Below are positions 6,988 through 15,454 of a stretch of DNA of 15,527 nt, in pieces. Source of the stretch: Methanocalculaceae archaeon. GTDB taxonomy: Archaea > Halobacteriota > Methanomicrobia > Methanomicrobiales > Methanocorpusculaceae. The notes below the pieces were generated by a model that searched no databases, was not told the origin of the DNA, and saw nothing but the letters and a program-made list of their open reading frames with translations. The stretch spans positions 1-15,527 of the forward strand of contig JAIRRQ010000018.1 in the NCBI GenBank assembly GCA_031255895.1, written 5' to 3'. The translations under genes were made by a program, and so were the position numbers. Within the stretch, counting starts at the first letter, position 1. Each line of letters opens with the position of its first letter.

Positions 6988-7123
6988 CGATTCGGCACCA
7001 GGGGAGGTGGCCCCCATAAAATTCGAATCTTCCCGCAGGAATTGCACTGTGTTTCCAGTGCAACAGTCATCCGATCAGCTCGTTGTGCCTCCCGAATGAA
7101 CTTTTACATATGTTATCCTCCTC
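6988..7123 (-). promoter_or_regulatory. Structured leader upstream of rpl30e
   Basis: On the minus strand, between an SD-like GAGGAGG (7117-7123) and rpl30e, there are several dyads. TTGCACTG (7042-7049) pairs perfectly with CAGTGCAA (7056-7063), GGGG (7001-7004) with CCCC (7011-7014), and CCGATTCGG at 6988-6996 is a near-perfect palindrome. The SD-like motif is followed by ATG at 7109 and immediately by TAA. The same frame then stays open to 6930, with an ATG at 7070 that would give a 46-residue product beginning MTVALETQCNSCGKIRIL. This could be a leader with RNA structure, a short coding gene, or the stump of a decayed gene. I cannot choose between them. Confidence 0.35.
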
Positions 7124-7295
7124 AGATAATGAATCTATCCTGCCTTTGGAAATTGATTCACACCACTCACTAACACTTCCATATTGCGTCAAAATCGCAT
7201 TTTTCCACTCTCTCACAGCACAACAGGCTCACATTTCACCATCACAAGAGGCACGCAACCTTACGATCGATGACATATCATCATATACTCATTCA

Positions 7296-7783
7296 TTATT
7301 TGCGAGACATTTCGAAATGATCAGTGTCACATCTTGCATCACGAAGATAATTTTCTGGGGATACTAATTTGGGCACGGACAATCTTGCATGATACTCATC
7401 TGTTTCATCCGGGTGCAGATTTTTTGTCACAATGATTGTGTCCCAGTTATATCTGTAAATTCCACACACAACAGTTTATCAAACGTTTCTTCGTCACAAC
7501 TGTCGATATGGTACATTATTTAGTTTGAAAATACAAAAGTTCTTTTCACATCATCCAGTGCGGGATTGTACTTAAACATATCGTGGAAATGGTCTATGAT
7601 ATTCGTTTTAATTTCATCATGATCCGTTTCCTCCTCTCCATTTTGATTCACCGAATTTTTGATACCAACCGCAAAAATGTGATCATGTCCTTTCGACAGT
7701 ATCGATCACATCCGTTCCTGTATCTTCGCCTTTGCAATAATCCCTGAGGGTAGATACGTTCCGTATTCCGATGCAAATCTCAT
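7296..7783 (-). pseudogene. Decayed protein-coding gene, family not recognised
   Basis: Reading the minus strand from ATG 7783 gives MRFASEYGTYLPSGIIAKAK and so on to a TGA after 25 codons. The same frame then continues with SILSKGHDHIFAVGIKNSV and KTNIIDHFHDMFKYNPALDD up to a TAA at 7520-7522. Immediately after, MYHIDSCDEETFDKLL runs in the same frame, and a shift near 7460 leads into IYRYNWDTIIVTKNLHPDET then EYHARLSVPKLVSPENYLRD, stopping at 7296. The pieces have balanced, protein-like composition and add up to about 160 codons with two stops and one frameshift. I do not recognise the protein. A plus-strand frame over 7083-7367 is the shadow of this gene. Confidence 0.55.
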
Positions 7784-7813
7784 GACATCGTTTTTAAAAC
7801 ACGAAAAACCATA

Positions 7814-7886
7814 TGGGGCCGCCGCGATTTGAACGCGAGTCAGAAGACCCCCAGTCTCCTAGGATTCCAGGCTACCCTACGGCCCC
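7814..7886 (-). tRNA. tRNA-Pro (anticodon GGG)
   Basis: On the minus strand the acceptor stem GGGGCCG pairs perfectly with CGGCCCC, with discriminator A at 7814. The D arm has GGGT and ATCC around AGCCTGGA. The anticodon stem GGAGA/TCTTC encloses the loop CTGGGGG, giving GGG. The T arm is TCGCG-TTCAAAT-CGCGG with one G-T pair. The gene is 73 bases including the discriminator, and no CCA is encoded. The G-rich acceptor and the AGCCTGG D loop are typical of archaeal tRNA-Pro. Transcription runs towards the decayed gene at 7783. Confidence 0.92.
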
Positions 7887-7984
7887 CTTTGTGCTCTCCT
7901 CCTTCCTTTGAGATGAAGCATCATACATTTAGGATGTGTGTTCCTTATTAGCTTTTACTTTGACACTGATGAATATAATATGGA

Positions 7985-8488
7985 TCATTGGATCTCTGAC
8001 TGCTTCACATCATTTAGATGTTCTACCATCTCCATCTTGTCGCGGCTCCCATACACCATCGCAATCGTTAGTCCGAGGATCACGATAGTTGTCCCGATAA
8101 TTTCGACAAACGTCAGATCACTTATCAGTAACCGCCGAACCATCGTTGTAATCCCCGCAATTAGAATTGGTCTGACTAAAATTCGTCCTGCTTGGACGTA
8201 AGACGCAACCATGTCTATCAGGGTTGCGATTACAATGATCAAAAGAATTGCTTGCAGAACATTTGATAAAGCCTGTTGCGTTGGATTCTGCAGCGCCGTC
8301 ATTATCAACGTTACTGTTTCCGCAACGCCCATCAGCGCTATCACTACTAGAAGGATCGTGATCAACACATAAATTGCAATTGTAATCGCATTACAGCTCT
8401 TAGTGATAACTGAACGAATGTTGGCAAATGGTTCGCAATTTCGAATCATATCTATTATCCTGCTTGAAAGATTTCCCTCGCCATGCAC
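7985..8488 (-). CDS. PsiE-like integral membrane protein
   Basis: Small membrane protein resembling the phosphate-starvation-inducible PsiE family (Pfam PF06146), whose biochemical role is unknown. The 167 residues show hydrophobic segments at about 34-63, 73-98, 104-121 and 126-147, with short charged loops. The segment VQAGRILVRPILIAGITTMVR around 98-118 and the LTFVEIIGTTIVILGLTIA end fit the family pattern of a conserved Arg-rich loop between helices. The outermost start is GTG at 8488; an ATG at 8449 (MIRNCEPF) with AGGAT upstream is a good alternative. A TATA-like box lies about 45 bases upstream on the minus strand. No phosphate genes are adjacent, so the name should not be read as evidence of phosphate control. 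Confidence 0.7.
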   Translation of the reverse strand: MHGEGNLSSRIIDMIRNCEPFANIRSVITKSCNAITIAIYVLITILLVVIALMGVAETVTLIMTALQNPTQQALSNVLQAILLIIVIATLIDMVASYVQAGRILVRPILIAGITTMVRRLLISDLTFVEIIGTTIVILGLTIAMVYGSRDKMEMVEHLNDVKQSEIQ

Positions 8489-8530
8489 TTTAACTATGGC
8501 AACATCATCAATATAATTGTTGAGATGAGT

Positions 8531-8543
8531 TATTAATATAAAG
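8531..8543 (-). promoter_or_regulatory. Putative TATA box of the PsiE-like gene
   Basis: Read on the minus strand the element is CTTTATATTAATA, a good match to the methanogen TATA consensus. A start about 25 bases downstream would leave a leader of about 20-30 bases before the GTG at 8488. Confidence 0.45.
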
Positions 8544-8721
8544 ATTGGGGTTCATCCAAGTTCTAGTGATCGTGTGCCTCGCAATGAACCCGACAGACAC
8601 ACACTTTACTATTTGCGAATTTGCAATTTATTTAACGCGAATGTGTGATCAGGGATGGTCGTGTGTGTGAAATATCTATCTCTCTAGGATGTGTGGAATT
8701 AGTATCGCATAGATTAATAGA

Positions 8722-8738
8722 CAAATATATATATTTTT
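8722..8738 (+). promoter_or_regulatory. TATA box of tRNA-Lys
   Basis: The run caaatatatatattttt is a strong TATA-like element about 40 bases before the mature 5' end of tRNA-Lys, which fits a start of transcription some 15-20 bases before the tRNA and a short 5' trailer removed by RNase P. Between 8551 and 8720 I see no gene; ACACACAC (8597-8604) and GTGTGTGT (8661-8668) are complementary but far apart. Confidence 0.6.
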
Positions 8739-8776
8739 CAATCCAAATGATAATGCTACCTTCCAGAGGATCACAT

Positions 8777-8850
8777 GGGCCAGTAGATCAGTCAGGCAGA
8801 TCGTCGGACTTTTAATCCGCAGGTCGGGGGTTCAACTCCCTCCTGGCCCG
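8777..8850 (+). tRNA. tRNA-Lys (anticodon UUU)
   Basis: The acceptor stem GGGCCAG/CTGGCCC is perfect, with discriminator G at 8850. The D arm is GATC-AGTCAGGCA-GATC. The anticodon stem TCGGA/TCCGC encloses the loop CTTTTAA, so the anticodon is TTT for Lys; the outermost pair of that stem is a T-C mismatch. The T arm is GGGGG-TTCAACT-CCCTC. The length is 74 bases and CCA is not encoded, as is common in methanogens. Confidence 0.94.
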
Positions 8851-9040
8851 TTTGCACGTCGTCATGGGTTTTTAGGAGATCATTGGAATCAATTGATCAA
8901 TCCTATTTACTTTTCGGCAGCGTGCATTGGCGCTTCCGTTGGACATCAGAACATGCGTCATCAAAAAACTCTGAGACTTTTACTGTGGTGAGAACTCTGA
9001 ATACAAGCACAGACATCCGCATCTATCAAAATCTTAAATT

Positions 9041-9045
9041 AGGAG
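9041..9045 (+). promoter_or_regulatory. Ribosome-binding site of rpoH
   Basis: AGGAG stands four bases before the ATG at 9050 and fixes this start. No equally clear TATA box is visible for the operon in 8851-9040; a 10-bp palindrome ATTGATCAAT lies at 8892-8901. Confidence 0.7.
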
Positions 9046-9049
9046 CTCT

Positions 9050-9298
9050 ATGACACGATTAAACGTATTATTCCATGAGATGGTTCCTGATCACCAGATT
9101 ATGACTCCGGAAGAAGTTGCAAAACTTCTTGCCGACTATGATATTACCGAAGAGCACCTTCCAAAAATGTATCATGACGATCCTGCCGTCAAAGCTTGCG
9201 GAGCAAAACCTGGCATGATCATCTGCATCACGCGCAAGAGCCAGACAGCGGGTGAAGCTACTTCCTATCGTCTCGTTGTCAGACGACCGAAAAAATAA
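9050..9298 (+). CDS. rpoH: DNA-directed RNA polymerase subunit H (Rpo5)
   Basis: Small jaw subunit of the archaeal RNA polymerase, equivalent to the C-terminal domain of eukaryotic Rpb5. The 82 residues begin with [20 protein letters not shown], which fits the family's V-P-H-x-x-L/M-T-x-x-E start, and contain [20 protein letters not shown], the conserved L-P-x-I-x-x-x-D-P segment where the subunit meets the rest of the enzyme. The end, [11 protein letters not shown], matches the family. It is the first gene of the polymerase operon, and rpoB2 follows after 15 bases. Confidence 0.96.
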   Translation: MTRLNVLFHEMVPDHQIMTPEEVAKLLADYDITEEHLPKMYHDDPAVKACGAKPGMIICITRKSQTAGEATSYRLVVRRPKK

Positions 9299-9313
9299 CC
9301 AGAGTGGATATAT

Positions 9314-10867
9314 TTGATTGACAGAAGTGTACTTTCCGGGGCGTACTTCTCCCAGGAGCATGTTGCCCGCCATCAACTTGACTCGTTCAACAGTTTTGTG
9401 GAGTACAATCTCCAGAAGGTCGTTAACGAACAACGCATCGTTGAGACGGAGATCGTAAATCGGGGAAAGAACCAGGAGCCTGTATGGGTTGAACTCGGAG
9501 AACTCAGAGTAGAAAAACCGATAGTTCGTGAAGCTGACGGATCACAGAGCAAATTATTCCCAACCGAAGCACGTTTGCGTAATCTTACTTATGCAGCTCC
9601 GATGATTCTCACTATGACTCTGCATCAGGGAGACAAAGAATTTGAGCCACAAGAAACAACGATTGGCCAACTTCCAGTCATGATCGGATCCAAGATATGT
9701 AATCTCTGCGGGCTTACAAAAGTAGAGAGGACCGAACAGGGTGAGGATCCGAGTGATCCGGGTGGATATTTCATCGTAAACGGAACTGAACGTGTGTTAA
9801 TGACGCTTGAAGATCTTGCTTCCAACAAGATCATGACCGAGTACACCGAGCGGTATAATGAACAAATTCACGTATCAAAGGTTTTTTCACAATTCCGTGG
9901 ATATCGTGCCCTTGTCGTTGTCGAGAAAAATAAAAAAAATCTCCTCGATGTTAGTTTTCCGTCTGTTGCTGGTCATCTACGCTTTGCAGACTTAATGCGT
10001 GCCCTAGGTCTTGAGACCGATGAAGAGATTGTGTCTGCGGTCTCTCTTTCTGAAGATGTCTTAACCTACATGATGCAGAACCTTGAGGTATCTGAGTGTG
10101 CAACATCTGATGAAGGTATCATGTATGTCGGCAAAAAACTTGCACCGAACCAGACCAAGGATTATCAGAGAAAGCGTGCCGAGTTTGTTCTCGATAGTTA
10201 TCTACTGCCGCACTTAAACTACCTCATTCCATCTTATTTAAAACCTGGTGATGAGAATTACGAGCTGTACGCAAAAGATGTTCGCGTTGCAAAGGCAGAA
10301 TTCCTCGGTAGAATGGCAGAAGCATGCTTTGATCTCGCTTTAAACAAGAGGAGAATCGATGACAAGGATCACTATTCCAACAAACGCCTGAAACTAGCGG
10401 GAGATTTAATGGAAGATCTCTTTCGCATTTCTTTAAACAGGCTTGCACGCGATGTTAAATACCAGCTTGAACGTGCGAGCATGCGCCACAGAGAGCTTGC
10501 CATCGGAACTGTTGTCCGCGCAGATGTATTAACTGAACGGTTAATTCACCCACTTGCAACTGGAAACTGGGTCGGCGGTAGAACGGGTGTCTCCCAGCTA
10601 ATGGATCGTGTGGACCATATGTCTGTCATTTCTCACTTGCGTCGCGTTATATCTCCATTGTCAAGATCCCAGCCTCACTTTGAGGCCCGTGATCTGCATC
10701 CTACCCAGTGGGGAAGAATCTGTCCGTCTGAAACGCCGGAAGGACCGAATTGCGGTCTGGTGAAGAATTTCGCACAACTTGTTGAGATTAGCAGAGGGAT
10801 CGAGGACGAAGAAGAGATGCTGCATATCATCCGCAGTATGGATATTGAACCGATTCGGAGCGAATAA
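9314..10867 (+). CDS. rpoB2: DNA-directed RNA polymerase subunit B''
   Basis: N-terminal half of the split beta-like subunit; together with B' it builds the wall, lobe, protrusion and fork of the polymerase. The 517 residues begin LSGAYFSQEHVARHQLDSFN, as in the family. Further landmarks are GGYFIVNGTERV near 150-161, NWVGGRTGVSQLMDR near 418-432, and PLSRSQPHFEARDLHPTQWG running into RICPSETPEGPNCGLVKN near 468-485, a strongly conserved fork-loop region. The start is TTG at 9314; GAGTGGAT lies about five bases upstream and no better in-frame start exists near the expected N-terminus. The stop abuts rpoB1 with no gap. The break between B'' and B' is at the place usual for methanogens. Confidence 0.97.
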   Translation: MIDRSVLSGAYFSQEHVARHQLDSFNSFVEYNLQKVVNEQRIVETEIVNRGKNQEPVWVELGELRVEKPIVREADGSQSKLFPTEARLRNLTYAAPMILTMTLHQGDKEFEPQETTIGQLPVMIGSKICNLCGLTKVERTEQGEDPSDPGGYFIVNGTERVLMTLEDLASNKIMTEYTERYNEQIHVSKVFSQFRGYRALVVVEKNKKNLLDVSFPSVAGHLRFADLMRALGLETDEEIVSAVSLSEDVLTYMMQNLEVSECATSDEGIMYVGKKLAPNQTKDYQRKRAEFVLDSYLLPHLNYLIPSYLKPGDENYELYAKDVRVAKAEFLGRMAEACFDLALNKRRIDDKDHYSNKRLKLAGDLMEDLFRISLNRLARDVKYQLERASMRHRELAIGTVVRADVLTERLIHPLATGNWVGGRTGVSQLMDRVDHMSVISHLRRVISPLSRSQPHFEARDLHPTQWGRICPSETPEGPNCGLVKNFAQLVEISRGIEDEEEMLHIIRSMDIEPIRSE

Positions 10868-12781
10868 ATGGAAAAGAAAATGGCAAGAATATTCGTTGAT
10901 GGTGCATTGTTTGGTAAAGTTGACGATGCGGAATGGTTCACTAAAAATTTCCGTCAAATGCGCAGAAATGGTAAAATTCCGACTGAAATCAATATTTCCT
11001 ACAAAGACTACTCTAATGAGATCGTTATCAATACCGATCGTGGGCGTGCCCGCCGTCCATTAATAGTGGTGGAAAATGGTGTTCCTACTGTCACTCCTGA
11101 AGACATTGACATGGTTAAATCTGGTGAATATGAATTTTTTTCGCTCGTTCATCAGGGTAAGATTGAATTCATCGATGCGGAGGAAGAAGATGATCTTTAC
11201 ATCGCTGTTTATGAAGACGATTTGACCTCCGAACACACACATCTTGAGATCGATCCGTCGCTTATCCTTGGCATCGGAGCAGCCCATGTTCCGTTTCCGG
11301 AACACAACGCATCTCCACGTGTCACTATGGGTGCTGGTATGATTAAACAAGCACTTGGATTCGCCCAGTCCAGTATGAAATTGCGCCCAGATACCCGTGG
11401 TCACATGCTGCATTATGCACAGATCCCGATGGTACACACACAGGCAGCCGAGCTGATTGGTTCCGACAACCGTCCACAGGGACAAAACTTTTGTGTAGCA
11501 ATCGTTTCCTACGAAGGATATAATATCGAAGATGCACTCATCTTCAACAAAGCCTCGGTTGAACGTGGTCTTGGTAGATCCCACTTTTTCAGAACTTATG
11601 AAGGAGAAGAGCGTCGCTACCCGGGAGGGCAGGTTGATAGAATCGAAGTTCCTGACGATGATGTTCAGGGTTCCCATGGCCCTGGTTCCTACGCTAATCT
11701 CGATACTGACGGTATTATCAACCCAGAGACTCGTGTGCTAGAAAAAGATGTTCTGATTGGCAAGACATCTCCGCCTCGTTTCCTCGAAGAACCAACCGGT
11801 GAACTGATTGCTGTTGAAAAACGCCGTGATACCTCTATTACAATGCGCAGCAACGAAACTGGCATTGTGGACACCGTGATTGTGACCGAATCCGAGAACT
11901 CATCGCGTCTCGTCAAGGTTCGAACCCGTGATCTCCGAATACCAGAGATCGGCGACAAGTTTGCATCCCGCCATGGTCAGAAAGGCGTCTGTGGTTTGAT
12001 TACTCTGCAGGAAAACATGCCATTCACTGAGGCAGGAATTGCCCCTGATCTTGTTATCAATCCACACGCGGTTCCATCTCGTATGACTATAGGGCACATG
12101 TTGGAAATGATAGGTGGAAAGACAGGTTCTCTGATGGGCACTCGTATTGATGCAACATCGTTCCGCAGAAAACCAGTTCAACAGATATTCGATAGCCCAT
12201 TTGCACGACAACGATTGCCTGATGACAAAGAAATTGGTAAGGATATTGTAAACAACACGTTCACTCGTGAACAGGTGCTCCGCCACGAGATAACCAAGGC
12301 TGGATTTGCCCACACTGGTCGTGAAGTTATGTATGATGGTATTACTGGCCGTAGATTCCAGGCAGATATTTACATCGGCGTCATCTACTACCAAAAATTG
12401 TACCACATGGTGTCCACCAAGATGCACGCACGATCTCGCGGACCAGTGCAGGTCTTAACCCGTCAGCCGACCGAAGGACGTGCCCGTGAAGGAGGTCTTC
12501 GTTTTGGAGAAATGGAACGTGACGTGATGATTGGGCATGGTGCCGCAATGGCATTAAAGGAGCGTTTGCTTGATGAGTCTGATGCTGTCAAGCAGTATGT
12601 TTGTGCCCGCTGTGGTATGGTTGCAATGTATGACGCGAAGCAGAAAACTACTCGTTGTCTTGCCTGCGGTGCTGAAACTGACATATACGAAGTAGAAATG
12701 AGTTATGCGTTCAAACTGCTACTTGACGAGATGAAGAGTATGGGTATTGCGCCCAGACTAAAATTGGAAGATATGGTGTAG
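10868..12781 (+). CDS. rpoB1: DNA-directed RNA polymerase subunit B'
   Basis: C-terminal half of the beta-like subunit, carrying the hybrid-binding domain and the part of the catalytic centre contributed by B. The 637 residues include [15 protein letters not shown] near 362-376, the [16 protein letters not shown] segment, then [20 protein letters not shown] and [15 protein letters not shown] near 540-560. A C-terminal zinc-binding site is formed by Cys579, Cys582, Cys597 and Cys600. The ATG at 10868 follows the rpoB2 TAA directly, with GGAG nine bases upstream; a second ATG at codon 5 could also serve. Coupled translation with B'' would help to keep the two halves in equal amount. Confidence 0.97.
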   Translation: MEKKMARIFVDGALFGKVDDAEWFTKNFRQMRRNGKIPTEINISYKDYSNEIVINTDRGRARRPLIVVENGVPTVTPEDIDMVKSGEYEFFSLVHQGKIEFIDAEEEDDLYIAVYEDDLTSEHTHLEIDPSLILGIGAAHVPFPEHNASPRVTMGAGMIKQALGFAQSSMKLRPDTRGHMLHYAQIPMVHTQAAELIGSDNRPQGQNFCVAIVSYEGYNIEDALIFNKASVERGLGRSHFFRTYEGEERRYPGGQVDRIEVPDDDVQGSHGPGSYANLDTDGIINPETRVLEKDVLIGKTSPPRFLEEPTGELIAVEKRRDTSITMRSNETGIVDTVIVTESENSSRLVKVRTRDLRIPEIGDKFASRHGQKGVCGLITLQENMPFTEAGIAPDLVINPHAVPSRMTIGHMLEMIGGKTGSLMGTRIDATSFRRKPVQQIFDSPFARQRLPDDKEIGKDIVNNTFTREQVLRHEITKAGFAHTGREVMYDGITGRRFQADIYIGVIYYQKLYHMVSTKMHARSRGPVQVLTRQPTEGRAREGGLRFGEMERDVMIGHGAAMALKERLLDESDAVKQYVCARCGMVAMYDAKQKTTRCLACGAETDIYEVEMSYAFKLLLDEMKSMGIAPRLKLEDMV

Positions 12782-12782
12782 C

Positions 12783-15452
12783 ATGACCAGCCCAAAGAGA
12801 ATTGGAAAAATTGAATTCGGTCTCCTCTCCCCAAAATCGATTCGTGACATGAGTGTCTGCAAAGTCATTTGGCCTGACACCTACGATGATGATGGTTTTC
12901 CGTACCCGAAGGGTTTGATGGATCCGAGCCTTGGAGTTATTGATCCTGGTCTCCGTTGCAAAACCTGCGGTCAGAAGCAGGGAGACTGTCCTGGTCATTT
13001 CGGTCACATTGATCTCGCAAAACCGGTGATTCATGTAGGATACACGAGACTCATCAGAAAACTTCTACGTGTGACCTGCCGTGAGTGTGGTAGACTTCTT
13101 CTTGATAAAGATGAAATCGAGCGTTTCAGTGCACTCGAAGATGATCCCTACTCGGCTGAAACAATCGGTGAAAAGGATATTAAGAAGGAACGCATTTGTC
13201 CATATTGTGGCGATCAACAGTTCAAAATCAACTTCGAAAAACCAACAAGCTTCGTTGAGGTCGTCACTGAAAGCGGTGAGAACGGAAAAATTCACAAGAC
13301 CGAACACAAACTTACCTCCGCAGACATTCGCGAACGATTGGAGAAGATTCCCGACGACGATCTTCGGTTGCTCGGTATCGATCCAACCGTTGCTCGGCCT
13401 GAATGGACGATTCTTACCGTCCTTCCTGTGCCACCGGTAACTGTCCGTCCGTCGATTATTCTGGAGAATGGTCAGAGATCAGAAGATGATCTGACTCATA
13501 AGTTAGTGGATATTATCCGTATTAATCAGCGATTCAAGGAAAATCAAGACGCGGGTGCCCCGCAACTCATCATCGAAGATCTGTGGGAACTTCTGCAGTA
13601 CCATGTTACCACATATCTCGACAATGAAGTTGCTGGATGTCCGCCTGCCCGTCATCGTTCGGGCCGCCCCTTAAAAACACTTTCCCAGAGGTTGAAAGGA
13701 AAGGATGGTCGGTTCCGTGGTTCACTTTCTGGGAAACGTGTCAACTTTTCCTCGCGTACAGTTATCTCGCCTGATCCGAATCTCTCAATTGGTGAGGTTG
13801 GCGTCCCGCTTGCAATCGCAAATGAGATGTCTGTTCCGGTTCGCGTGACTAAACAGAACATCGAAGACATCAGATCCATGATCCGGATCGGTCCGAACCG
13901 CCCAACACTCCGTGATCCGTGCGGTGCAAATTATGTCAGTCGTCCTGATGGTCGTCGCATTCGCTTGATTTCAGGTCCTGACGGTAATTGTGATACAGTC
14001 GCAGAGATGGTTGAATCGGGGTGGAAAATCGATCGCCAACTTCGCGATGATGATATTGTGCTATTCAATCGTCAACCATCCTTGCATAGGATGTCCATCA
14101 TGTCTCATCGCATCAAAGTGATGAACGGCAGAACATTTCGCTTGAATCCTGCTGTTTGTCCACCGTACAACGCAGATTTTGATGGTGATGAAATGAACCT
14201 GCACGTCCCGCAGACAGAAGAGGCTCGTGCTGAGGCAGAGCTTCTCGTTGCAGTGCAGGAAAATATTCTTTCGCCACGTTTTGGTGGTCCAATTATTGGT
14301 GGTCTGCATGATCACATCTCCGGTATCTTCCTCTTGACTAATCAGGTCAAATGGTATACTAAATCTCAGTTTCTGTATCTGCTGAAATACACGAGTATGG
14401 AACATTTGCCCGAACCTGGAAAAATTGAGGATGATATTCCTTATTGGAGCAATAAACAGGCATTTTCAATGATTCTACCGGACAGTGTCAACATGTTTTA
14501 TAAGGCAACATGCTGCAGAAACTGCGATCCCTGTACGAAGGATACTAATTGTCCGCACGACGCATATGTGAAAATAGTTGACGGTCAGCTGATTTCCGGG
14601 ACGATTGATAAGAAATCTGTCGGGGCAATGGATGGTGCGATTTTGAATCGCATCATTCGTCTACATGGCATGAAACGTGCTCGCGAGTACATCGATGATT
14701 TAACCAAACTGTCAATTCGTGCAATCATGTTCAACGGCTTCTCCTACGGTATCAACGATACCGATCTTGGAAAGGAAGAATACAAGCAAATTCGCGATGT
14801 TCTCGATAAAGCAGAAGCTGATGTAGCCCAACGCATCAATGTTTACGAACAGGGACATCTCGAGCCTATGCCAGGAAGAACACAAGAAGAGACACTTGAA
14901 ATGCAGGTGATGAAGGAACTCGGCAAAGCTCGTGACCGTACTGGAGAAATTGCCTCTCGTCACCTTGGATTCGAAAACTCAGCAGTGGTGATGGCTGTGT
15001 CCGGTGCCCGTGGTTCCATGCTGAACATGGCACAGATGGCTGGTTGCATCGGTCAGCAGGCAGTGCGTGGTGAACGCATTGTTCGTGGATACGAGGATCG
15101 TACTCTGCCCCATTTCAAACGAGGTGATAAGGGTTCGGATGCACATGGTTTCGTCCGAAATTCCTACAAATCAGGTTTAACCCCGACAGAATTTTTTTTT
15201 CATGCAATCGGTGGTCGTGAAGGTCTTGTGGATACTGCAGTCCGTACGTCTCAATCAGGTTACCTACAGCGACGCATGATTAACGCTCTACAGGATTTGA
15301 AGGTCGCATACGATGGTACTGTTCGCAGTACCGGTGGCAAAATTATTCAGTTTAAGTATGGTGAGGATGGAACTGATCCGGCAAAATCTGCATCTGGTTT
15401 ACCTGTTGATGTGAAGGGTATTGCTGAATCTGTATTAAAAGAGGCTGTTTAG
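12783..15452 (+). CDS. rpoA1: DNA-directed RNA polymerase subunit A'
   Basis: N-terminal part of the largest subunit, containing the clamp and the catalytic Mg site. The metal-binding motif NADFDGD lies near residues 462-468. Zinc ligands of the clamp are Cys59, Cys62, Cys69 and His72, and a second set is Cys99, Cys102, Cys139 and Cys142. RFRGSLSGKRVNFSSRTVISPDPN near 315-338 belongs to the clamp core, and a Cys-rich CCRNCDPC with a following NCPHD lies near 578-593, as seen in archaeal A'. TEFFFHAIGGREGLVDTAVR near the end leads into the bridge helix. The 889 residues are normal for the family, and the end falls where A' usually breaks from A''. The ATG follows the rpoB1 TAG by one base. The coding tract for EFFF contains nine T in a row (15192-15200). 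Confidence 0.98.
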   Translation: MTSPKRIGKIEFGLLSPKSIRDMSVCKVIWPDTYDDDGFPYPKGLMDPSLGVIDPGLRCKTCGQKQGDCPGHFGHIDLAKPVIHVGYTRLIRKLLRVTCRECGRLLLDKDEIERFSALEDDPYSAETIGEKDIKKERICPYCGDQQFKINFEKPTSFVEVVTESGENGKIHKTEHKLTSADIRERLEKIPDDDLRLLGIDPTVARPEWTILTVLPVPPVTVRPSIILENGQRSEDDLTHKLVDIIRINQRFKENQDAGAPQLIIEDLWELLQYHVTTYLDNEVAGCPPARHRSGRPLKTLSQRLKGKDGRFRGSLSGKRVNFSSRTVISPDPNLSIGEVGVPLAIANEMSVPVRVTKQNIEDIRSMIRIGPNRPTLRDPCGANYVSRPDGRRIRLISGPDGNCDTVAEMVESGWKIDRQLRDDDIVLFNRQPSLHRMSIMSHRIKVMNGRTFRLNPAVCPPYNADFDGDEMNLHVPQTEEARAEAELLVAVQENILSPRFGGPIIGGLHDHISGIFLLTNQVKWYTKSQFLYLLKYTSMEHLPEPGKIEDDIPYWSNKQAFSMILPDSVNMFYKATCCRNCDPCTKDTNCPHDAYVKIVDGQLISGTIDKKSVGAMDGAILNRIIRLHGMKRAREYIDDLTKLSIRAIMFNGFSYGINDTDLGKEEYKQIRDVLDKAEADVAQRINVYEQGHLEPMPGRTQEETLEMQVMKELGKARDRTGEIASRHLGFENSAVVMAVSGARGSMLNMAQMAGCIGQQAVRGERIVRGYEDRTLPHFKRGDKGSDAHGFVRNSYKSGLTPTEFFFHAIGGREGLVDTAVRTSQSGYLQRRMINALQDLKVAYDGTVRSTGGKIIQFKYGEDGTDPAKSASGLPVDVKGIAESVLKEAV

Positions 15453-15454
15453 GC

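Noticed and set aside
6952..7047. N-terminal extension of L30e to 7047
   Set aside because: The extension is unlike the family, while ATG 6951 has a good SD and gives the usual length.
7068..7090. Possible C/D-box-like or kink-turn motif (CTGA and GGATGA) in the rpl30e leader
   Set aside because: The spacing and the pairing stems needed for a kink-turn or C/D RNA are not evident.
7083..7367. Plus-strand open frame of 94 codons
   Set aside because: It lies antisense to the decayed minus-strand gene and the rpl30e leader, and its product has no recognisable feature.
8597..8668. Complementary ACACACAC and GTGTGTGT runs
   Set aside because: Simple dinucleotide repeats more than 50 bases apart; no sign of a functional structure.
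9068..14963. Many open frames on the minus strand across the polymerase operon and alternative plus frames
   Set aside because: All overlap strongly conserved polymerase genes and have no start signals or recognisable products.
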